Part shown: piece by piece, positions 31,279-41,253 of the stretch
How positions within the stretch are numbered: the first letter of the stretch is position 1
How the letters are laid out: the number at the start of each line of letters is the position of its first letter
Notes under the pieces: generated by a model
The model's database searches: none
Told to the model about the DNA's origin: nothing
The model's input: the letters and a program-made list of their open reading frames with translations, nothing else
Origin: Methylosinus sp. Sm6
GTDB lineage: Bacteria > Pseudomonadota > Alphaproteobacteria > Rhizobiales > Beijerinckiaceae
Direction of reading: 5' to 3'
DNA length: 64,000 bases
Assembly (NCBI RefSeq): GCF_019802345.1
Contig: NZ_JAINDZ010000006.1
Location: 62,001 to 126,000, forward strand
Program-made: the position numbers and the translations under genes

Positions 31279-32040
31279 TCAGGAAGAGGCGGCGGCGGGC
31301 TTTTGCGCGGCGAAATAGACGAAAGTGCTGCGCAGGAACGAGTTGCGGGTTTCGACCGTGTCCCAGTCCGCGGTCCAGTTCGCGCCCGTGACGGCGCGCA
31401 CTGTAAAGCCTGTCTGCTCGAGCTGCGCTTTGGTGTGGGACGGCGGCGCGGCATAGCCGAGCATGGCGCCGCCCTCGTCGACATAGCGCGCATACCATTG
31501 CGACAGATGGCGATTGCCGAGCTGCCAGCCGAGAAGCCGCAGCGGATGGCGCAAGCGCGGCCGCTCGCAGAGCACGGGCGCCAGCGCCTCGCCGATCAGA
31601 TTATGCGTGCTCATGATCAGCACGCCGCCCGGCCGTAGAACGCGGAAGATCTCGGCCAGACCTTCGAGGCGCGCCGCGAGCGGAAACAAATGATCGAGGC
31701 CCTGCACGCTGAACAGCGCCGCGTCGAAGACCGCATCGGCGAAGCCCAGAGCCTGCGCATTCATCTGCGCGACAGGGGCGCCCGGACTCCGGCGGCGCGC
31801 CTCGGCGAGCAGGGGGAAGGAGATGTCGAGCCCATGGACATCATAGCCGCCGTCGGCGAGCGGTCGCGTCGTGCGGCCGGAGCCGCAGGCGATGTCCAGC
31901 ACGCGCGCGGGAGGCGCGGGAAAATAGCGCGCGATCCAATCCTTCTCTATGGCGTAGAGGCCGCAGTCGACGGAGAAGGTCGCCACCGCGAAATCGGCCT
32001 CGTAATAAGCGCGAGACTCGAGCAGGCCGTCGCTGTCCAT
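31279..32040 (-). CDS. Class I SAM-dependent methyltransferase
   Basis: The 253-residue protein has the Rossmann methyltransferase fold. VLDIACGSGRTTRPL (47-61) is motif I, VHGLDIS is the acidic end of strand 2, FDAALFSVQGLDHL is motif II, and FRVLRPGGVLIMSTHN is motif III. The substrate is unknown. It converges with the ABC exporter and lies downstream of the outer-membrane barrel gene on the same strand, with a 15-base gap, so the two could share a transcript. Confidence 0.85.
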   Translation of the reverse strand: MDSDGLLESRAYYEADFAVATFSVDCGLYAIEKDWIARYFPAPPARVLDIACGSGRTTRPLADGGYDVHGLDISFPLLAEARRRSPGAPVAQMNAQALGFADAVFDAALFSVQGLDHLFPLAARLEGLAEIFRVLRPGGVLIMSTHNLIGEALAPVLCERPRLRHPLRLLGWQLGNRHLSQWYARYVDEGGAMLGYAAPPSHTKAQLEQTGFTVRAVTGANWTADWDTVETRNSFLRSTFVYFAAQKPAAASS

Positions 32041-32055
32041 CGGATTGCTCCCGCT

Positions 32056-32973
32056 TCAATAGGTCGCGACGACCGGCGGAGCGGCCGGCGAATGGAAGAG
32101 GTCGAGCCGGTAGTTGAGGCCGGCGCGCAGAACATGCCCGTTGAAGCGCGAGCCGGAATCGATGGTGACGAGCCCGGTCCCGCCCGAACCCGGGCCGGGA
32201 ATGGCGTTGGTGTTGAAAGAGAGATAACCCGAGGAGCGCACGCGGCCGAGATCGTAATAGAGATATTCGATCTTGGCGCTCCAATTGCCGCGGAACGCCC
32301 ATTCGACGCCGGCGCCCGCGGCCCAGCCGACGCGCGTGTCGTCATACTGGCTGCGAGCGAAGCCGAAGACATTGGAACCCGCCGGAACCAGCGGCGAGCC
32401 GGTCCAATAGGCGTATTGCGTCTGCGTCACGGTCTGCGAGGCGCGACCGAACGCGAGGCCGCCCGTCAGATAGAGCAGCGCCTCGGGATGCACGGCGAAG
32501 CCGAAGCGGCCGCGAACGGTGGCGAGATAATCGAGATTGCGCGTCACCTGCGTTTCCGTCGAGATCGAATAACGGGTGAGATTTGGCACGGTCAGCACAG
32601 CGTAGCGACTCTCGGAGCCTTGGACTGCGGTCCCCTGCGCGTCGGCCTCGACGCCGACGACGAAGCGGGGCGCGAGTTGGTAATTGTAGCCGATCTGCCC
32701 GCCGCCGAAGGCGCCGTTGAAGCTCGGCGTGGAGACGCCGCGCGCGCCGAGCGCGGAGGTCGCGCCGAACAAGGGGGCGTTGTCGAGCATGGCGAAGCCG
32801 CGAGAATCGATTCCGTTGCGCGCTCCCCAGATATAGCCGGCGTTGGCGCCGAGATAGACGCCGGTCCAGGAGAAAGGCGGCGGCGGCGGCGCGATGGCGG
32901 CGAGGTCGGCGGCGGCGGCTCGGCCGCCGATCGCAGCGACACCGAGCGCCGCTGCGAAGGGAAAGGCTTTCAT
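32056..32973 (-). CDS. Outer-membrane beta-barrel protein (Omp25/31-like)
   Basis: The 305-residue protein has a signal peptide (1-20, ending RAAAAD). FSWTGVYLGANAGYIWG follows, the typical first strand of Omp25/Omp31-type porins of Hyphomicrobiales. Alternating beta-strand sequence continues to a C-terminal strand, FNGHVLRAGLNYRLDLF. It probably forms an eight-stranded barrel in the outer membrane. A GAGGG ribosome-binding site precedes the chosen ATG. Confidence 0.88.
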   Translation of the reverse strand: MKAFPFAAALGVAAIGGRAAAADLAAIAPPPPPFSWTGVYLGANAGYIWGARNGIDSRGFAMLDNAPLFGATSALGARGVSTPSFNGAFGGGQIGYNYQLAPRFVVGVEADAQGTAVQGSESRYAVLTVPNLTRYSISTETQVTRNLDYLATVRGRFGFAVHPEALLYLTGGLAFGRASQTVTQTQYAYWTGSPLVPAGSNVFGFARSQYDDTRVGWAAGAGVEWAFRGNWSAKIEYLYYDLGRVRSSGYLSFNTNAIPGPGSGGTGLVTIDSGSRFNGHVLRAGLNYRLDLFHSPAAPPVVATY

Positions 32974-33187
32974 CGGCAAGGACCCTCGATCAAAGAGGAA
33001 GGACGGCGCGCTTCCGGCGACCGGCGTCGAGAACAAGCGAGAAGGAAATCGATCGGATCAATGATACCGAGGCCTTTTACGCCCGGTCAATGAGAGCAGT
33101 TTCGTGGTTTTCGGGGAGTGCGGAAATGTATCGACGCCGCAGCGAAGCGGCGATGCGCAATATTGCTTACGCGCCTTCGCGAGCGGA

Positions 33188-33820
33188 TCAATGATCGTCC
33201 GTTGTCTTCTGCGGATCGATGGAAACGCCCAAGGCGTTCAGTTGGGCGCGCTCCGCCTCGGTCAGCGCGCCGGCGCTCGCGCGGCGCCCACGCCGCGCGG
33301 TGAAATAGATCACCGCGGCGCCGCCGCCGAGGGCGAGGAGCGGAGCGGCCCACAACAGCCAAGTCTCAGGCTTTACCGGCGGACGCAGAAGAACGAAATC
33401 GCCATAGCGGGCGACGACGAACTCGCGCACCTCGGCGTCGCTCGCGCCGCCCTTCAGCTTCTCGCGCACGATGAGGCGCAGATCCTTGGCGAGCGGCGCG
33501 TCGGAATCGTCGATCGACTGATTCTGGCAGACAAGGCAGCGCAATTCGCCGGCGATGGCGCGGGCGCGCGCCTCGAGCGCGGGATCGGCGAGCTTTTCGC
33601 CGGGCTCGACGGCGAGGGCGGGGGAGAGCGCCAAGCTCGACAGAAGAGCGGAAATAATGAGCGCCGCTCCCCTCTCCCGCTTGCGGGAGAGGGTGGCTCG
33701 ACGAAGTCGAGACGGGTGAGGGTCAGAGCCGCCCTCATCCGACCCTCGCTTCGCGAGGGCCACCTTCTCCCACAAGTGGGAGAAGGGGAGAGCGGCGAGG
33801 TTCGGAAAAAGCCCCATCAT
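33188..33820 (-). CDS. ccmH: Cytochrome c maturation protein CcmH, with in-frame repeat insert
   Basis: CcmH is the thiol oxidoreductase that keeps apocytochrome c cysteines reduced for haem ligation. The redox motif LRCLVC (Cys95, Cys98) and a membrane helix (about 156-172) are intact. The ATG at 33820 overlaps the ccmF stop (ATGA). Residues about 12-51 are encoded by a family B palindromic repeat, pushing the signal-peptide core (AALIISALLSSLALSPALA) to residues 52-70. No ATG or GTG exists between the repeat and the signal core. Either the insert is translated, or a rare start such as ATT or TTG is used. Confidence 0.85.
   Translation of the reverse strand: MMGLFPNLAALPFSHLWEKVALAKRGSDEGGSDPHPSRLRRATLSRKRERGAALIISALLSSLALSPALAVEPGEKLADPALEARARAIAGELRCLVCQNQSIDDSDAPLAKDLRLIVREKLKGGASDAEVREFVVARYGDFVLLRPPVKPETWLLWAAPLLALGGGAAVIYFTARRGRRASAGALTEAERAQLNALGVSIDPQKTTDDH
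33668..33789. repeat. Palindromic repeat family B, copy inside ccmH
   Basis: A hairpin CCCTCTCCCGCTTGCGGGAGAGGG-type unit (from 33670), then TCGACGAAGTCGA, GACCCTCGCTTCGCGAGGG and CCTTCTCCCACAAGTGGGAGAAGG units follow in tandem. The layout matches the intergenic copy at 25863-25995. This copy is open in the ccmH frame for its whole length. Confidence 0.85.
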
Positions 33821-35793
33821 TCCGCCGCCTGTGCGTGCGTCGTGACGCGCGCGCGCGCGGCGACGCCGATGCGCAAGCGGCGGTCGGCGAGCGAGCAGGC
33901 GCCGCCCAAGGCCATGACGACCGCGCCGAGCCAGATCAGCAGCACCAGCGGCTTGTAATAGAGCCGCGCGTCGATGGTTCCATCTTCGTGCTGCTCGCCG
34001 AGCGCCGCATAGACCTGGCCGAGGCCGAGCGTGACGATGCCGGCCTCGGTGCGCGCCATGCGCCGCGCCTGATAGAAGCGCTTCGCGGGCTCCATGCGGG
34101 CGAGCGTGGCGTCGCCCTCGCGCACCGCCATCACGGCATAGGTCTCGGCGTAATTGGGGCCGGCGCGTGAGGCGACATCCTCGATCGCGATTCGATATGG
34201 GCCGACGTCATAGGCGACGCCCGGCTTCATCGCCACGATCTGCTCGACGCCCCAGCCGGTCGCCGCGAGGCCGAGCAGCGTGAGGCCGACGCCGGCATGT
34301 GCGATGGAGGCTCCCCAGGCCGAGAGCGGCAGGCCGCGCGCACGCGAGACAATGGAGCGGAGCGGCGCGCCACGCGGCGCGGCGCGCATCGCAATGTCGC
34401 TGAAGGCGCCGACGACGAGATAGATGGCGAGGCCGGCGCAGATCACCGAGAGGAAAGGCGCGCCATGCAGCGCGGCGAAAATCGCGATCGCGACGACGCC
34501 GGCGGCAAAGGCGGCGCGCAGCCGCTGCAAGGCGCCGAGGAGATCGCCGCGCTTCCACGCGAGCAATTGGCCGATCGGCATCGAGAAAATCAGCGGCAGA
34601 GCGATCGGAATCAGCACCGTGTCGAAAAAGGGCGCGCCGACCGAAATCTTCTCGCCGGTCAGCGCTTCGAGCGCGAGCGGATAGAGCGTGCCGATGACGA
34701 CCGTCGCGCAGCAGACCGTCAGCAGCAGATTGTTGACGACGAGCGCGCCTTCGCGCGAAATCGGCGCGAACAGGCCGCCGGTCGGCAGAGCGCTCGCGCG
34801 CAGCGCGAACAAGGCCAGAGCGCCGCCGATGAAGACGGTGAGAATGGCGAGAATGAAGACGCCGCGCGCGGGATCGCTGGCGAAGGCGTGCACCGAGGTG
34901 AGCACGCCCGAGCGCACCAGGAAGGTGCCGAGCAGCGACAGCGAGAAGGCGAGAATGGAGAGGAAGATGGTCCAGACCTTCAGCGCCTCGCGCTTCTCCA
35001 TCACCGCCGCGCTGTGCAGCAGCGCCGTGCCGGCGAGCCAGGGCATCAGCGAGGCGTTCTCGACCGGGTCCCAGAACCAGAAGCCGCCCCAGCCGAGGGT
35101 GTAATAGGCCCAGTACGAGCCCATTGCGATGCCGAGCGTCAGGAAGATCCAGGCGGCGAGCGTCCACGGCCGCACGAAGCGCGCCCAGGCGGCGTCGATG
35201 CGTCCGCCGATCAGCGCCGCGGCGGCAAAGGAGAACACGATCGAGAAGCCGACATAGCCGAGATAGAGCAGCGGCGGATGGATCGCGAGGCCGGGGTCCT
35301 GCAGAATCGGGTTGAGGTCGCGCCCCTGCCAGGGCGGATCGGCGACGCGCGCGAAAGGATTGGAGGTGAAGAGAATGAAGGCGACGAAAGCCGCGCCGAT
35401 GAGTCCCTGCACGGCGAGCGTGTCGGCGCGCAGGCGGTCCGGCATGGCGCCGGAGAATACGGCGGTCAGCGCGCCGAAGAAGGAGAGCACGAGGACCCAG
35501 AGGAGCATGGAGCCCTCGTGATTCCCCCAGACGCCCGAGACCTTGTAGACCATCGGCTTTAAGGAATGCGAATTCTCGATCACATTGACGAGCGAGAAAT
35601 CCGAGACGACATGCGCGTAAGTCAGCGCGCCGTAAGCAAGGGCGACGAGGCCGAACTGCGCGAGCGCCGTCGGACGCGCGACGCTCATCAAGGAGGCGTC
35701 GCGCAGGCGCGCGCCGGCGAAGGGAAGGATCGCCTGCGCGATCGCCAGAGCGAGAGCGAGGACGAGCGCGAAATGTCCGGTCTCGACGATCAT
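33817..35793 (-). CDS. ccmF: Cytochrome c maturation protein CcmF
   Basis: CcmF is the multi-spanning haem lyase core that joins haem to apocytochrome c with CcmH and CcmI. The 658-residue product has the early [13 protein letters not shown] motif and the tryptophan-rich haem-handling loop [20 protein letters not shown], with about 14 membrane helices. The ATG at 35793 overlaps the ccmE stop, and the stop overlaps the ccmH start, so ccmE-ccmF-ccmH are coupled. Confidence 0.95.
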   Translation of the reverse strand: MIVETGHFALVLALALAIAQAILPFAGARLRDASLMSVARPTALAQFGLVALAYGALTYAHVVSDFSLVNVIENSHSLKPMVYKVSGVWGNHEGSMLLWVLVLSFFGALTAVFSGAMPDRLRADTLAVQGLIGAAFVAFILFTSNPFARVADPPWQGRDLNPILQDPGLAIHPPLLYLGYVGFSIVFSFAAAALIGGRIDAAWARFVRPWTLAAWIFLTLGIAMGSYWAYYTLGWGGFWFWDPVENASLMPWLAGTALLHSAAVMEKREALKVWTIFLSILAFSLSLLGTFLVRSGVLTSVHAFASDPARGVFILAILTVFIGGALALFALRASALPTGGLFAPISREGALVVNNLLLTVCCATVVIGTLYPLALEALTGEKISVGAPFFDTVLIPIALPLIFSMPIGQLLAWKRGDLLGALQRLRAAFAAGVVAIAIFAALHGAPFLSVICAGLAIYLVVGAFSDIAMRAAPRGAPLRSIVSRARGLPLSAWGASIAHAGVGLTLLGLAATGWGVEQIVAMKPGVAYDVGPYRIAIEDVASRAGPNYAETYAVMAVREGDATLARMEPAKRFYQARRMARTEAGIVTLGLGQVYAALGEQHEDGTIDARLYYKPLVLLIWLGAVVMALGGACSLADRRLRIGVAARARVTTHAQAAE

Positions 35794-36242
35794 TGCTTCG
35801 CCTCCGTCCCGTCGCCCTTCCACACGCCCTGCTTCTTCAGCGCGTCGGCCACGTCGCGCGGCATGTAGCGCTCGTCGTGCTTGGCGAGCACGCTGTCGGC
35901 GCGGAACACGCCGTCCGGCGCGAGCGTCCCGTCGACGACGACGCCTTGTCCTTCGCGGAAGAGGTCGGGCAACAGACCCGTGTAGGCGACGCGAAGGTCG
36001 CTCGTCCTGTCGGTGACGACGAATGCGACATTGCGGCCGTCGCCGCGCGTGACGGCGCCTTCTTTCACCAGACCGCCGATGCGCAGCCGCGCGCCCGGCG
36101 CGAGCTGCTTTTGCGCGAGCTCGGAGGGCGTATAGAAGAACACGATATTGTCGCGCAGCGCGAACAGCACGAGGCCGACGGCGAGCGCGAGCGCGGCGAG
36201 CGCGCCGCCGATCAGAACCAGCCTCTTGCCCTTGCGCGTCAT
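35790..36242 (-). CDS. ccmE: Cytochrome c maturation haem chaperone CcmE
   Basis: CcmE carries haem covalently in the periplasm between CcmC and CcmF. The 150-residue protein has an N-terminal membrane anchor (about 8-28), a beta-barrel OB-fold domain and the haem-binding motif [10 protein letters not shown], where His122 is the covalent ligand and Tyr126 the axial ligand. The gene lies 4 bases after ccmI. Confidence 0.95.
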   Translation of the reverse strand: MTRKGKRLVLIGGALAALALAVGLVLFALRDNIVFFYTPSELAQKQLAPGARLRIGGLVKEGAVTRGDGRNVAFVVTDRTSDLRVAYTGLLPDLFREGQGVVVDGTLAPDGVFRADSVLAKHDERYMPRDVADALKKQGVWKGDGTEAKQ

Positions 36243-36246
36243 CTCG

Positions 36247-37335
36247 TCATCCTCCGACGCCCAGCTCGCGCGCCAGCGCGTCGACGCGAGCGAGGCCGTC
36301 CCTGTCGTTCGCCAGCGCCTTGCGCGCGCCGTCGAGCGCCGTCTTCGCCTGCGCCGCCTCGTCGAGCACGCTATAGGCGCGAATGAGCTTCAGCCAGCCC
36401 TCGACATCCTCGCCATTCTGCTCCAGCCGGCCCCGCAGCCGCTCGACCATCGAGCGGATCGCCTGCAGCTGCGCGCCTTGCGGCATGGCGGCGATCTTCG
36501 CGCCGTCTTCGCTCGCCGGCGCCCCGCGCAATTGCGCGAGCAGAGCGGTGACGCGCTCGCGCCAGGGCGCGTCCGGGGCCGAGTCGCCGAGCAGCTTCGA
36601 CCAGAGGTCGATGGCCTTGTCGCGCTCGCCGTTCTGCGCCGCGGCGAGGCCGATGTAATAGCGGGAGATGGCGGATTTCGGATCGAGCGCCAGCGCCGCC
36701 TCGAAATCGCGCTGCGCCTCCTCGCTCACGCGGCCCTTCTCGGCCATCACGCGCGCCTCGCCGAGCGAGGCGTGGCGCTGCGGCGTCGGCCCCAGCAGGC
36801 GCAGCGCCTTCTGATAGGCGTCGACGGCGTCGGCGGCGCGGCCGTTGCGCAGATAGAAGGGCGCCACCACCTCATAGCCGCGCCCATCCTCCGGGTGCTC
36901 GGCGAGATGCGCCTCGATGCGCGCGACGGCGCTGGCGAGATCGCTGTGGGCAGGCGCGGCTTCGAGCCGCGCCTGCAATGGCAGATCCGGCAGGTTGGAA
37001 TGGCCGAGGCGCGAATAGACGAGCAGGGCCAGCGCCGGAACGACGAGAATGGCGAAGGCGGCGGCGGCGACGGCGTTGCGCCGCGACGGCTTCGCTTCGC
37101 CGGCGCGCGCCGCGCGGGCGCGCAGCAGGCGGCGCGCGGCTTCGGCGCGGGCGATTTCGCCATCCTCCCGCGAGAGGCGTCCTTCGGCGCTCTCGCGATC
37201 GATCTCGGCGATCTGCTCCTCGAAGAAGGCGATGTCGGTCGCCGCCGGATCGGCGGCCTCGCCGCGGCGCGCGAGCGGCCACAGCACGCTCATCACTGCG
37301 GCGCCGGTCAGAAGAGCGAAGACGAGCCAGATCAT
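36247..37335 (-). CDS. ccmI: Cytochrome c maturation protein CcmI
   Basis: CcmI binds apocytochrome c C-termini and presents them to CcmF/H. The 362-residue protein begins with a membrane helix ([15 protein letters not shown]), then a cytoplasmic leucine/acid-rich loop ([19 protein letters not shown]), a second helix (about 90-108) and a periplasmic TPR region (about 130-355). The start at 37335 is chosen because it begins the first helix; the frame opens upstream to 37581 without family similarity. It is the first gene of ccmI-ccmE-ccmF-ccmH. Confidence 0.92.
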   Translation of the reverse strand: MIWLVFALLTGAAVMSVLWPLARRGEAADPAATDIAFFEEQIAEIDRESAEGRLSREDGEIARAEAARRLLRARAARAGEAKPSRRNAVAAAAFAILVVPALALLVYSRLGHSNLPDLPLQARLEAAPAHSDLASAVARIEAHLAEHPEDGRGYEVVAPFYLRNGRAADAVDAYQKALRLLGPTPQRHASLGEARVMAEKGRVSEEAQRDFEAALALDPKSAISRYYIGLAAAQNGERDKAIDLWSKLLGDSAPDAPWRERVTALLAQLRGAPASEDGAKIAAMPQGAQLQAIRSMVERLRGRLEQNGEDVEGWLKLIRAYSVLDEAAQAKTALDGARKALANDRDGLARVDALARELGVGG

Positions 37336-37516
37336 GGCCCGGCTGTTTAGAGGGAATCCGCAAAAGAGGAAAGGGAGATGGAAATTCTTCGGGAATTCGA
37401 TAGAGAGCGCGCAGGGACCGCCGAGCCGCTCATGTCGGCGCGGCCCGAGCGGAACGTCTCTGGACGGGACGGCGAAGCCGGGCCATATTCGAAGAGGTTC
37501 CCGATAAGGATCGAAA

Positions 37517-37918
37517 ATGAGCGCGGCCGTCGCCTTCGACACATTGAAATTCGTCAAGAGGCTCGAGGCTGGCGGCTTCACTCAGTCTCAGGCGTCCGCC
37601 GCGGCCGAAGCTTTTGCGGAAGCGACGAGCCAGGAGCTGGCCACCAAGACGGAGCTCAAGGCCGAGTTCGCCGCTCTTCGTTCGGACCTCAAAGCCGAAT
37701 TCACGGCCCTGCGTTCCGAAATCACCGCCGTGCGCTCGGAGCTCGAGACCAAAATCGCAGAGGTTCGTTCCGAGTCGAGAGAGAACAAGCTGGGCCTCGA
37801 GGCGAAAATCGAAGCGAGCAAGGCGGAACTCGTCAAATGGATGTTCGGAACAGTCGGCTTCCAGACGCTCGTCGTTCTCGGCGCCGTGCTGGCGCTGTCG
37901 AAATTCATGCATCCTTGA
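37517..37918 (+). CDS. DUF1640-like coiled-coil membrane protein
   Basis: The 133-residue protein starts FDTLKFVKRLEAGGFTQSQA, typical of the DUF1640/CCDC90 family. A heptad-rich coiled coil follows (about 40-105, with LKAEF.ALRS repeats), then one C-terminal membrane helix (about 109-128). Such proteins probably form trimeric membrane-anchored stalks; eukaryotic relatives regulate the mitochondrial calcium uniporter. The bacterial function is unknown. It stands alone between ccmI (divergent) and pdxA. Confidence 0.8.
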   Translation: MSAAVAFDTLKFVKRLEAGGFTQSQASAAAEAFAEATSQELATKTELKAEFAALRSDLKAEFTALRSEITAVRSELETKIAEVRSESRENKLGLEAKIEASKAELVKWMFGTVGFQTLVVLGAVLALSKFMHP

Positions 37919-37939
37919 TCGCGCTCGCCCGCTGACGCC

Positions 37940-38956
37940 ATGGAGGACGCTCTGGCCGCCCGGCCCCCTCTCGCCCTCACCCAGGGCGATCCCTCCGGCA
38001 TCGGCCCGGAGCTGGCGCTGAAGGCGTGGCGCGCGCGCGACGAGCGCGGGCTTCCGCCCTTCTTCGTCCTCGCCGATCCGGATCACCTCGCCGGCGCCGC
38101 AGCCGCGCTCGGCCTCGAGGTTCCGCTGCGCGAGGCGGCGCCGTCCGAGGCCGCTGCGATCTTTCCGCAGGCGCTGCCGGTGGCGCCGCTCGGGCGCGCG
38201 GTTCGCGGCGTCCCCGGCGCGCCGGCGCCGGAGGACGCGGCTTCGACCATTGCGTCGATCGAGCGCGCCGTGGACTTGGTGACGAAGGGCGAGGCGCGCG
38301 CGCTCGTCACCAATCCGATCGCCAAAAATGTGCTCTACGCCGCCGGCTTCGCTCATCCCGGACATACCGAATTTCTGGCGGCACTGGCCGAACGGCGCTT
38401 CGGCCGTCCCTTCCGCCCGGTGATGATGCTGTGGGCGGAGGAGCTGGCCGTGGTTCCCGCGACCATTCATGTGGCGCTCGCCGATGTTCCGCGCCTGCTG
38501 ACGCGCGAGCTGCTGGTCGAGACCGGCGCGATCGTCGCCGCCGATCTCGAGGCGCGCTTCGGCGTAGCGTCGCCGCGCCTCGCCTTCGCCGGACTCAATC
38601 CGCACGCCGGCGAGAGCGGCAGCATGGGGCGGGAGGAGATCGAGGTCATCGCCCCGGCTGTCGCCGAGCTGCGCGCGCGCGGGATCGACGCCAGCGGGCC
38701 GCATCCGGCCGATACGATGTTCCACGCCGCCGCCCGCGCCCGCTATGACGTCGCCATCTGCCCGACGCATGATCAGGCGCTGATTCCGATCAAGACGCTC
38801 GCCTTCGATCGCGGCGTGAATGTCACGCTGGGCCTGCCGTTTGTGCGCACCTCGCCCGATCACGGCACGGCCTTCGACATCGCCGGCAAGGGGATCGCCG
38901 ACGCGGCGAGCCTCATCGAGGCGATCCGCCTCGCCGACCGCATGACGGCGCGATGA
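37940..38956 (+). CDS. pdxA: 4-hydroxythreonine-4-phosphate dehydrogenase
   Basis: PdxA is the NAD-dependent enzyme of the DXP-dependent vitamin B6 pathway. The 338-residue product begins with [12 protein letters not shown], has metal-binding histidines in [13 protein letters not shown] and [16 protein letters not shown], and ends with [19 protein letters not shown]. Its last 4 bases overlap rsmA. In many relatives surA precedes pdxA; here a coiled-coil gene does. Confidence 0.95.
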   Translation: MEDALAARPPLALTQGDPSGIGPELALKAWRARDERGLPPFFVLADPDHLAGAAAALGLEVPLREAAPSEAAAIFPQALPVAPLGRAVRGVPGAPAPEDAASTIASIERAVDLVTKGEARALVTNPIAKNVLYAAGFAHPGHTEFLAALAERRFGRPFRPVMMLWAEELAVVPATIHVALADVPRLLTRELLVETGAIVAADLEARFGVASPRLAFAGLNPHAGESGSMGREEIEVIAPAVAELRARGIDASGPHPADTMFHAAARARYDVAICPTHDQALIPIKTLAFDRGVNVTLGLPFVRTSPDHGTAFDIAGKGIADAASLIEAIRLADRMTAR

Positions 38957-39852
38957 TCGACGATCTGCCGCCGCTGCGGGAGGTCGTCGCCAAACATGGC
39001 CTCATGGCCAGCAAGGCGCTCGGCCAGAATTTCCTGTTCGATCTCAATCTCACCGCCCGCATCGCCCGCGCCGCCGGCCCGCTCGACGGCGCGACCATTA
39101 TCGAGATCGGCCCGGGGCCGGGCGGCCTCACCCGCGCGCTGCTGGCGGAGGGCGCCGGCCGGGTGATCGCGGTGGAGCGCGATGCGCGCTGCATTCCGGC
39201 GCTGCGCGAGATCGAGGCGCGCTATCCGGGCCGGCTCGTCGTCGTCGAGGGCGACGCGCTCGCCGCCGACCCCGCGGCGCTCATGCGCGAGCACGGCCTC
39301 GGCGGGCCGGCGCGCATCTGCGCCAATCTTCCCTATAATATAGCGACCGAGCTGCTCGCCCGCTGGATCGAGGCCGAGCCCTGGCCCTCGGCCTTCGACC
39401 GCTATGTGCTGATGTTCCAGCGCGAGGTGGCGTTGCGCATCGTGGCGACGCCGGCGCAGCGCGCCGATTACGGACGGCTCGCCGTGCTGTGCGGCTGGCG
39501 CACGCGCGCCCGCATCCTGTTCGACCTCTCGCCTTCGGCCTTCACGCCGCCGCCCAAGGTCGTCTCCTCGGTGGTGGAGCTCGTTCCCAACGCCTCGCCG
39601 GCGCCCTGCGCGGCGCGCCTTTTGTCGCAGGTGACCAAGGCCGCCTTCGGCCAGCGCCGCAAGATGCTGCGCCAGAGCCTGAAAGCGCTCCCCTTTCCGG
39701 GGCTCGACGTCGCGCGCCTGCTCGCCGACGCCGGCATAGAGGAGACGCGGCGGGCCGAGGAGATCGACATCGGCGAATTCGTCGCATTGGCGCAGGCTCT
39801 GGCCGTCCTATCTCGAATGGGCGGCGACTTCGACGAGGAGGGGCGGCAATGA
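38953..39852 (+). CDS. rsmA: 16S rRNA dimethyladenosine methyltransferase
   Basis: RsmA (KsgA) dimethylates two adjacent adenines near the 3' end of 16S rRNA. The 299-residue product has [10 protein letters not shown], the SAM loop [15 protein letters not shown] and the catalytic [11 protein letters not shown] motif. The N-terminus overlaps pdxA (ATGA), and the stop overlaps the next small gene, so three genes are coupled. Confidence 0.95.
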   Translation: MIDDLPPLREVVAKHGLMASKALGQNFLFDLNLTARIARAAGPLDGATIIEIGPGPGGLTRALLAEGAGRVIAVERDARCIPALREIEARYPGRLVVVEGDALAADPAALMREHGLGGPARICANLPYNIATELLARWIEAEPWPSAFDRYVLMFQREVALRIVATPAQRADYGRLAVLCGWRTRARILFDLSPSAFTPPPKVVSSVVELVPNASPAPCAARLLSQVTKAAFGQRRKMLRQSLKALPFPGLDVARLLADAGIEETRRAEEIDIGEFVALAQALAVLSRMGGDFDEEGRQ

Positions 39853-40067
39853 CGAAATTCTATTTCGCGGCGGTCGAGACGGAAGAGGGCCCGCGCGCCG
39901 AGCTCAAGATCGCGACGCCCTATTCGCTCGCGGCGGATGTGTTCGATCCGAGCGGCAGCTTCGAGGAGTATGAGGCCAAGCTCGACTCCGCGCTCGGCGA
40001 ATTGGAGCGCACGCGCGAGGAGGCCCGCGCCTGGTTCGCCAAGCACGCCGGCTCGCCGGCGATCTGA
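39849..40067 (+). CDS. 72-residue conserved-looking small protein
   Basis: The protein is acidic and soluble, starting [20 protein letters not shown] and ending with a helical [18 protein letters not shown] segment. The ATG overlaps the rsmA stop, which supports translation by coupling. No signal peptide or membrane segment is seen. I do not recognise the family. Confidence 0.65.
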   Translation: MTKFYFAAVETEEGPRAELKIATPYSLAADVFDPSGSFEEYEAKLDSALGELERTREEARAWFAKHAGSPAI

Positions 40068-40084
40068 CGATTTTCACGCGGACA

Positions 40085-40112
40085 TTTCGCCGTCGAAATT
40101 TCGCTGTCGAAA
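40085..40112. promoter_or_regulatory. Two tandem 14-base palindromes upstream of secE promoter
   Basis: TTTCGCCGTCGAAA (40085) and TTTCGCTGTCGAAA (40099) stand end to end. Each has TTTCG/CGAAA arms around a 4-base centre. They end six bases before the proposed -35 element. This arrangement suits a dimeric regulator or an upstream activating element; the protein is unknown. Confidence 0.5.
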
Positions 40113-40118
40113 TTTTAC

Positions 40119-40147
40119 TTGGCGCGCGGCCTCGGGTGGAATATAAG
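40119..40147 (+). promoter_or_regulatory. Sigma-70-type promoter for secE-nusG
   Basis: TTGGCG (40119-40124), a 17-base spacer and TATAAG (40142-40147) give a near-consensus promoter 134 bases before the secE ATG. It is one of the clearest promoters in the window, in line with a constitutive, high-level gene set. Confidence 0.6.
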
Positions 40148-40281
40148 CTGCGGTCGCGTGGCGCGTGGCCTGTCGGTCCCGCGCCGCGATCGTTTTGTGG
40201 CGCGCTTCGCTCCGCCGCGGCGCTCCTCGCGTAAGATGCGGTCGCGACGCCTCGAGCTTCGCGAACCAACTCGGTGAGCAA

Positions 40282-40473
40282 ATGGCCAATCCGTTTCAAT
40301 TCCTGCAGGATGTGCGTTCGGAAGCGAGCAAGGTCGTGTGGCCGACGCGCCGCGAGACCCTGATCACCACCGGGCTGGTGGTCCTGATGGTGCTGTTTGC
40401 GAGCCTGTTCTTCGTGCTCGTCGACAAGACGCTGCACGTCGCCGTCGGGCTCTTGCTGCGGGTGGGTCAGTAA
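40282..40473 (+). CDS. secE: Preprotein translocase subunit SecE
   Basis: The 63-residue SecE holds SecY together in the translocon. It has the amphipathic FQFLQDVRSEASKVVWPTRRET region (conserved VVWPTR) and a single C-terminal membrane helix (about 29-58). This is the short, one-helix form usual outside the enteric bacteria. nusG follows after 80 bases. No tRNA-Trp gene precedes it. Confidence 0.95.
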   Translation: MANPFQFLQDVRSEASKVVWPTRRETLITTGLVVLMVLFASLFFVLVDKTLHVAVGLLLRVGQ

Positions 40474-40553
40474 TCGCTGCTTTTCGCGGAGCGCTGCGCG
40501 CCCGCGCGCCCTGATCGGCAGGGCCAGACAAGATTCGGAGCCGTCGCGCCGTC

Positions 40554-41084
40554 ATGAGCATGCGCTGGTACATCGTCCACGCCTATTCGAACTTCGAGAA
40601 GAAGGTCGCCGAATCCATTCGGGAAGGCGCCGCGCAGCGCAGTCTCTCGGACAAGTTCGAGGAGATCCTCGTGCCGACCGAGCAGGTCGTCGAGGTGCGC
40701 CGCGGCCGCAAGGTCAGCTCGGAGCGCAAGTTCTTCCCGGGCTATGTGCTGGTGAAATGCGACCTCACCGATTCGGTGTTCTCGCTCATCAAGAACACGC
40801 CCAAGGTCACGGGCTTCCTCGGCGCGGACAATAAGCCGATGCCGATCAGCGACGCCGAGGCGCTGCGCATCAAGGGCCAGGTGGCCGAGGGCGTCGAGCG
40901 CCCGAAGCCCACTGTCACCTTCGAGGTCGGCGAGACTGTGCGCGTCGCCGACGGCCCCTTCGCCTCTTTCAACGGCGTGGTGGAGGAGGTCGACGACGCC
41001 CGCTCCCGCCTCAAGGTGGCCGTGTCGATCTTCGGCCGCCCGACTCCGGTGGAGCTGGAGTTCGCGCGGGTGGAGAAGGTTTGA
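40554..41084 (+). CDS. nusG: Transcription antitermination factor NusG
   Basis: The 176-residue NusG binds RNA polymerase through its NGN domain (about 1-110: MRWYIVHAYSNFEKKVAESI, FFPGYVLVKC) and Rho or S10 through its KOW domain (about 125-176: ETVRVADGPFASFNGVVEEV). It links transcription to translation or to Rho termination. It is followed by a family B repeat and then the rplK operon. Confidence 0.96.
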   Translation: MSMRWYIVHAYSNFEKKVAESIREGAAQRSLSDKFEEILVPTEQVVEVRRGRKVSSERKFFPGYVLVKCDLTDSVFSLIKNTPKVTGFLGADNKPMPISDAEALRIKGQVAEGVERPKPTVTFEVGETVRVADGPFASFNGVVEEVDDARSRLKVAVSIFGRPTPVELEFARVEKV

Positions 41085-41089
41085 GATAT

Positions 41090-41140
41090 CCCTCTCCCGC
41101 TTGCGGGAGAGGGAAGAACTCCCCCGCTGCGGGGAGGAGA
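41090..41140. repeat. Palindromic repeat family B between nusG and rplK
   Basis: CCCTCTCCCGC-TT-GCGGGAGAGGG (41090-41113) is followed by CTCCCCCGCTGCGGGGAG (41119-41136). The element separates nusG from the ribosomal protein genes and may weaken read-through. Confidence 0.75.
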
Positions 41141-41253
41141 GAACGTGGCGGGCGCGCCCTTTCGCCAAAGGGAGATCGCGTCGGACCACGAGCTGCAATC
41201 GGCGGCCCGGACGCGCGAGCGTCATCGGGCTCGCTCAACGTTGGAGATGAGAC

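Noticed and set aside
40068..40281. tRNA-Trp gene expected upstream of secE
   Set aside because: No cloverleaf-like sequence is present; only the palindromes and promoter were found.
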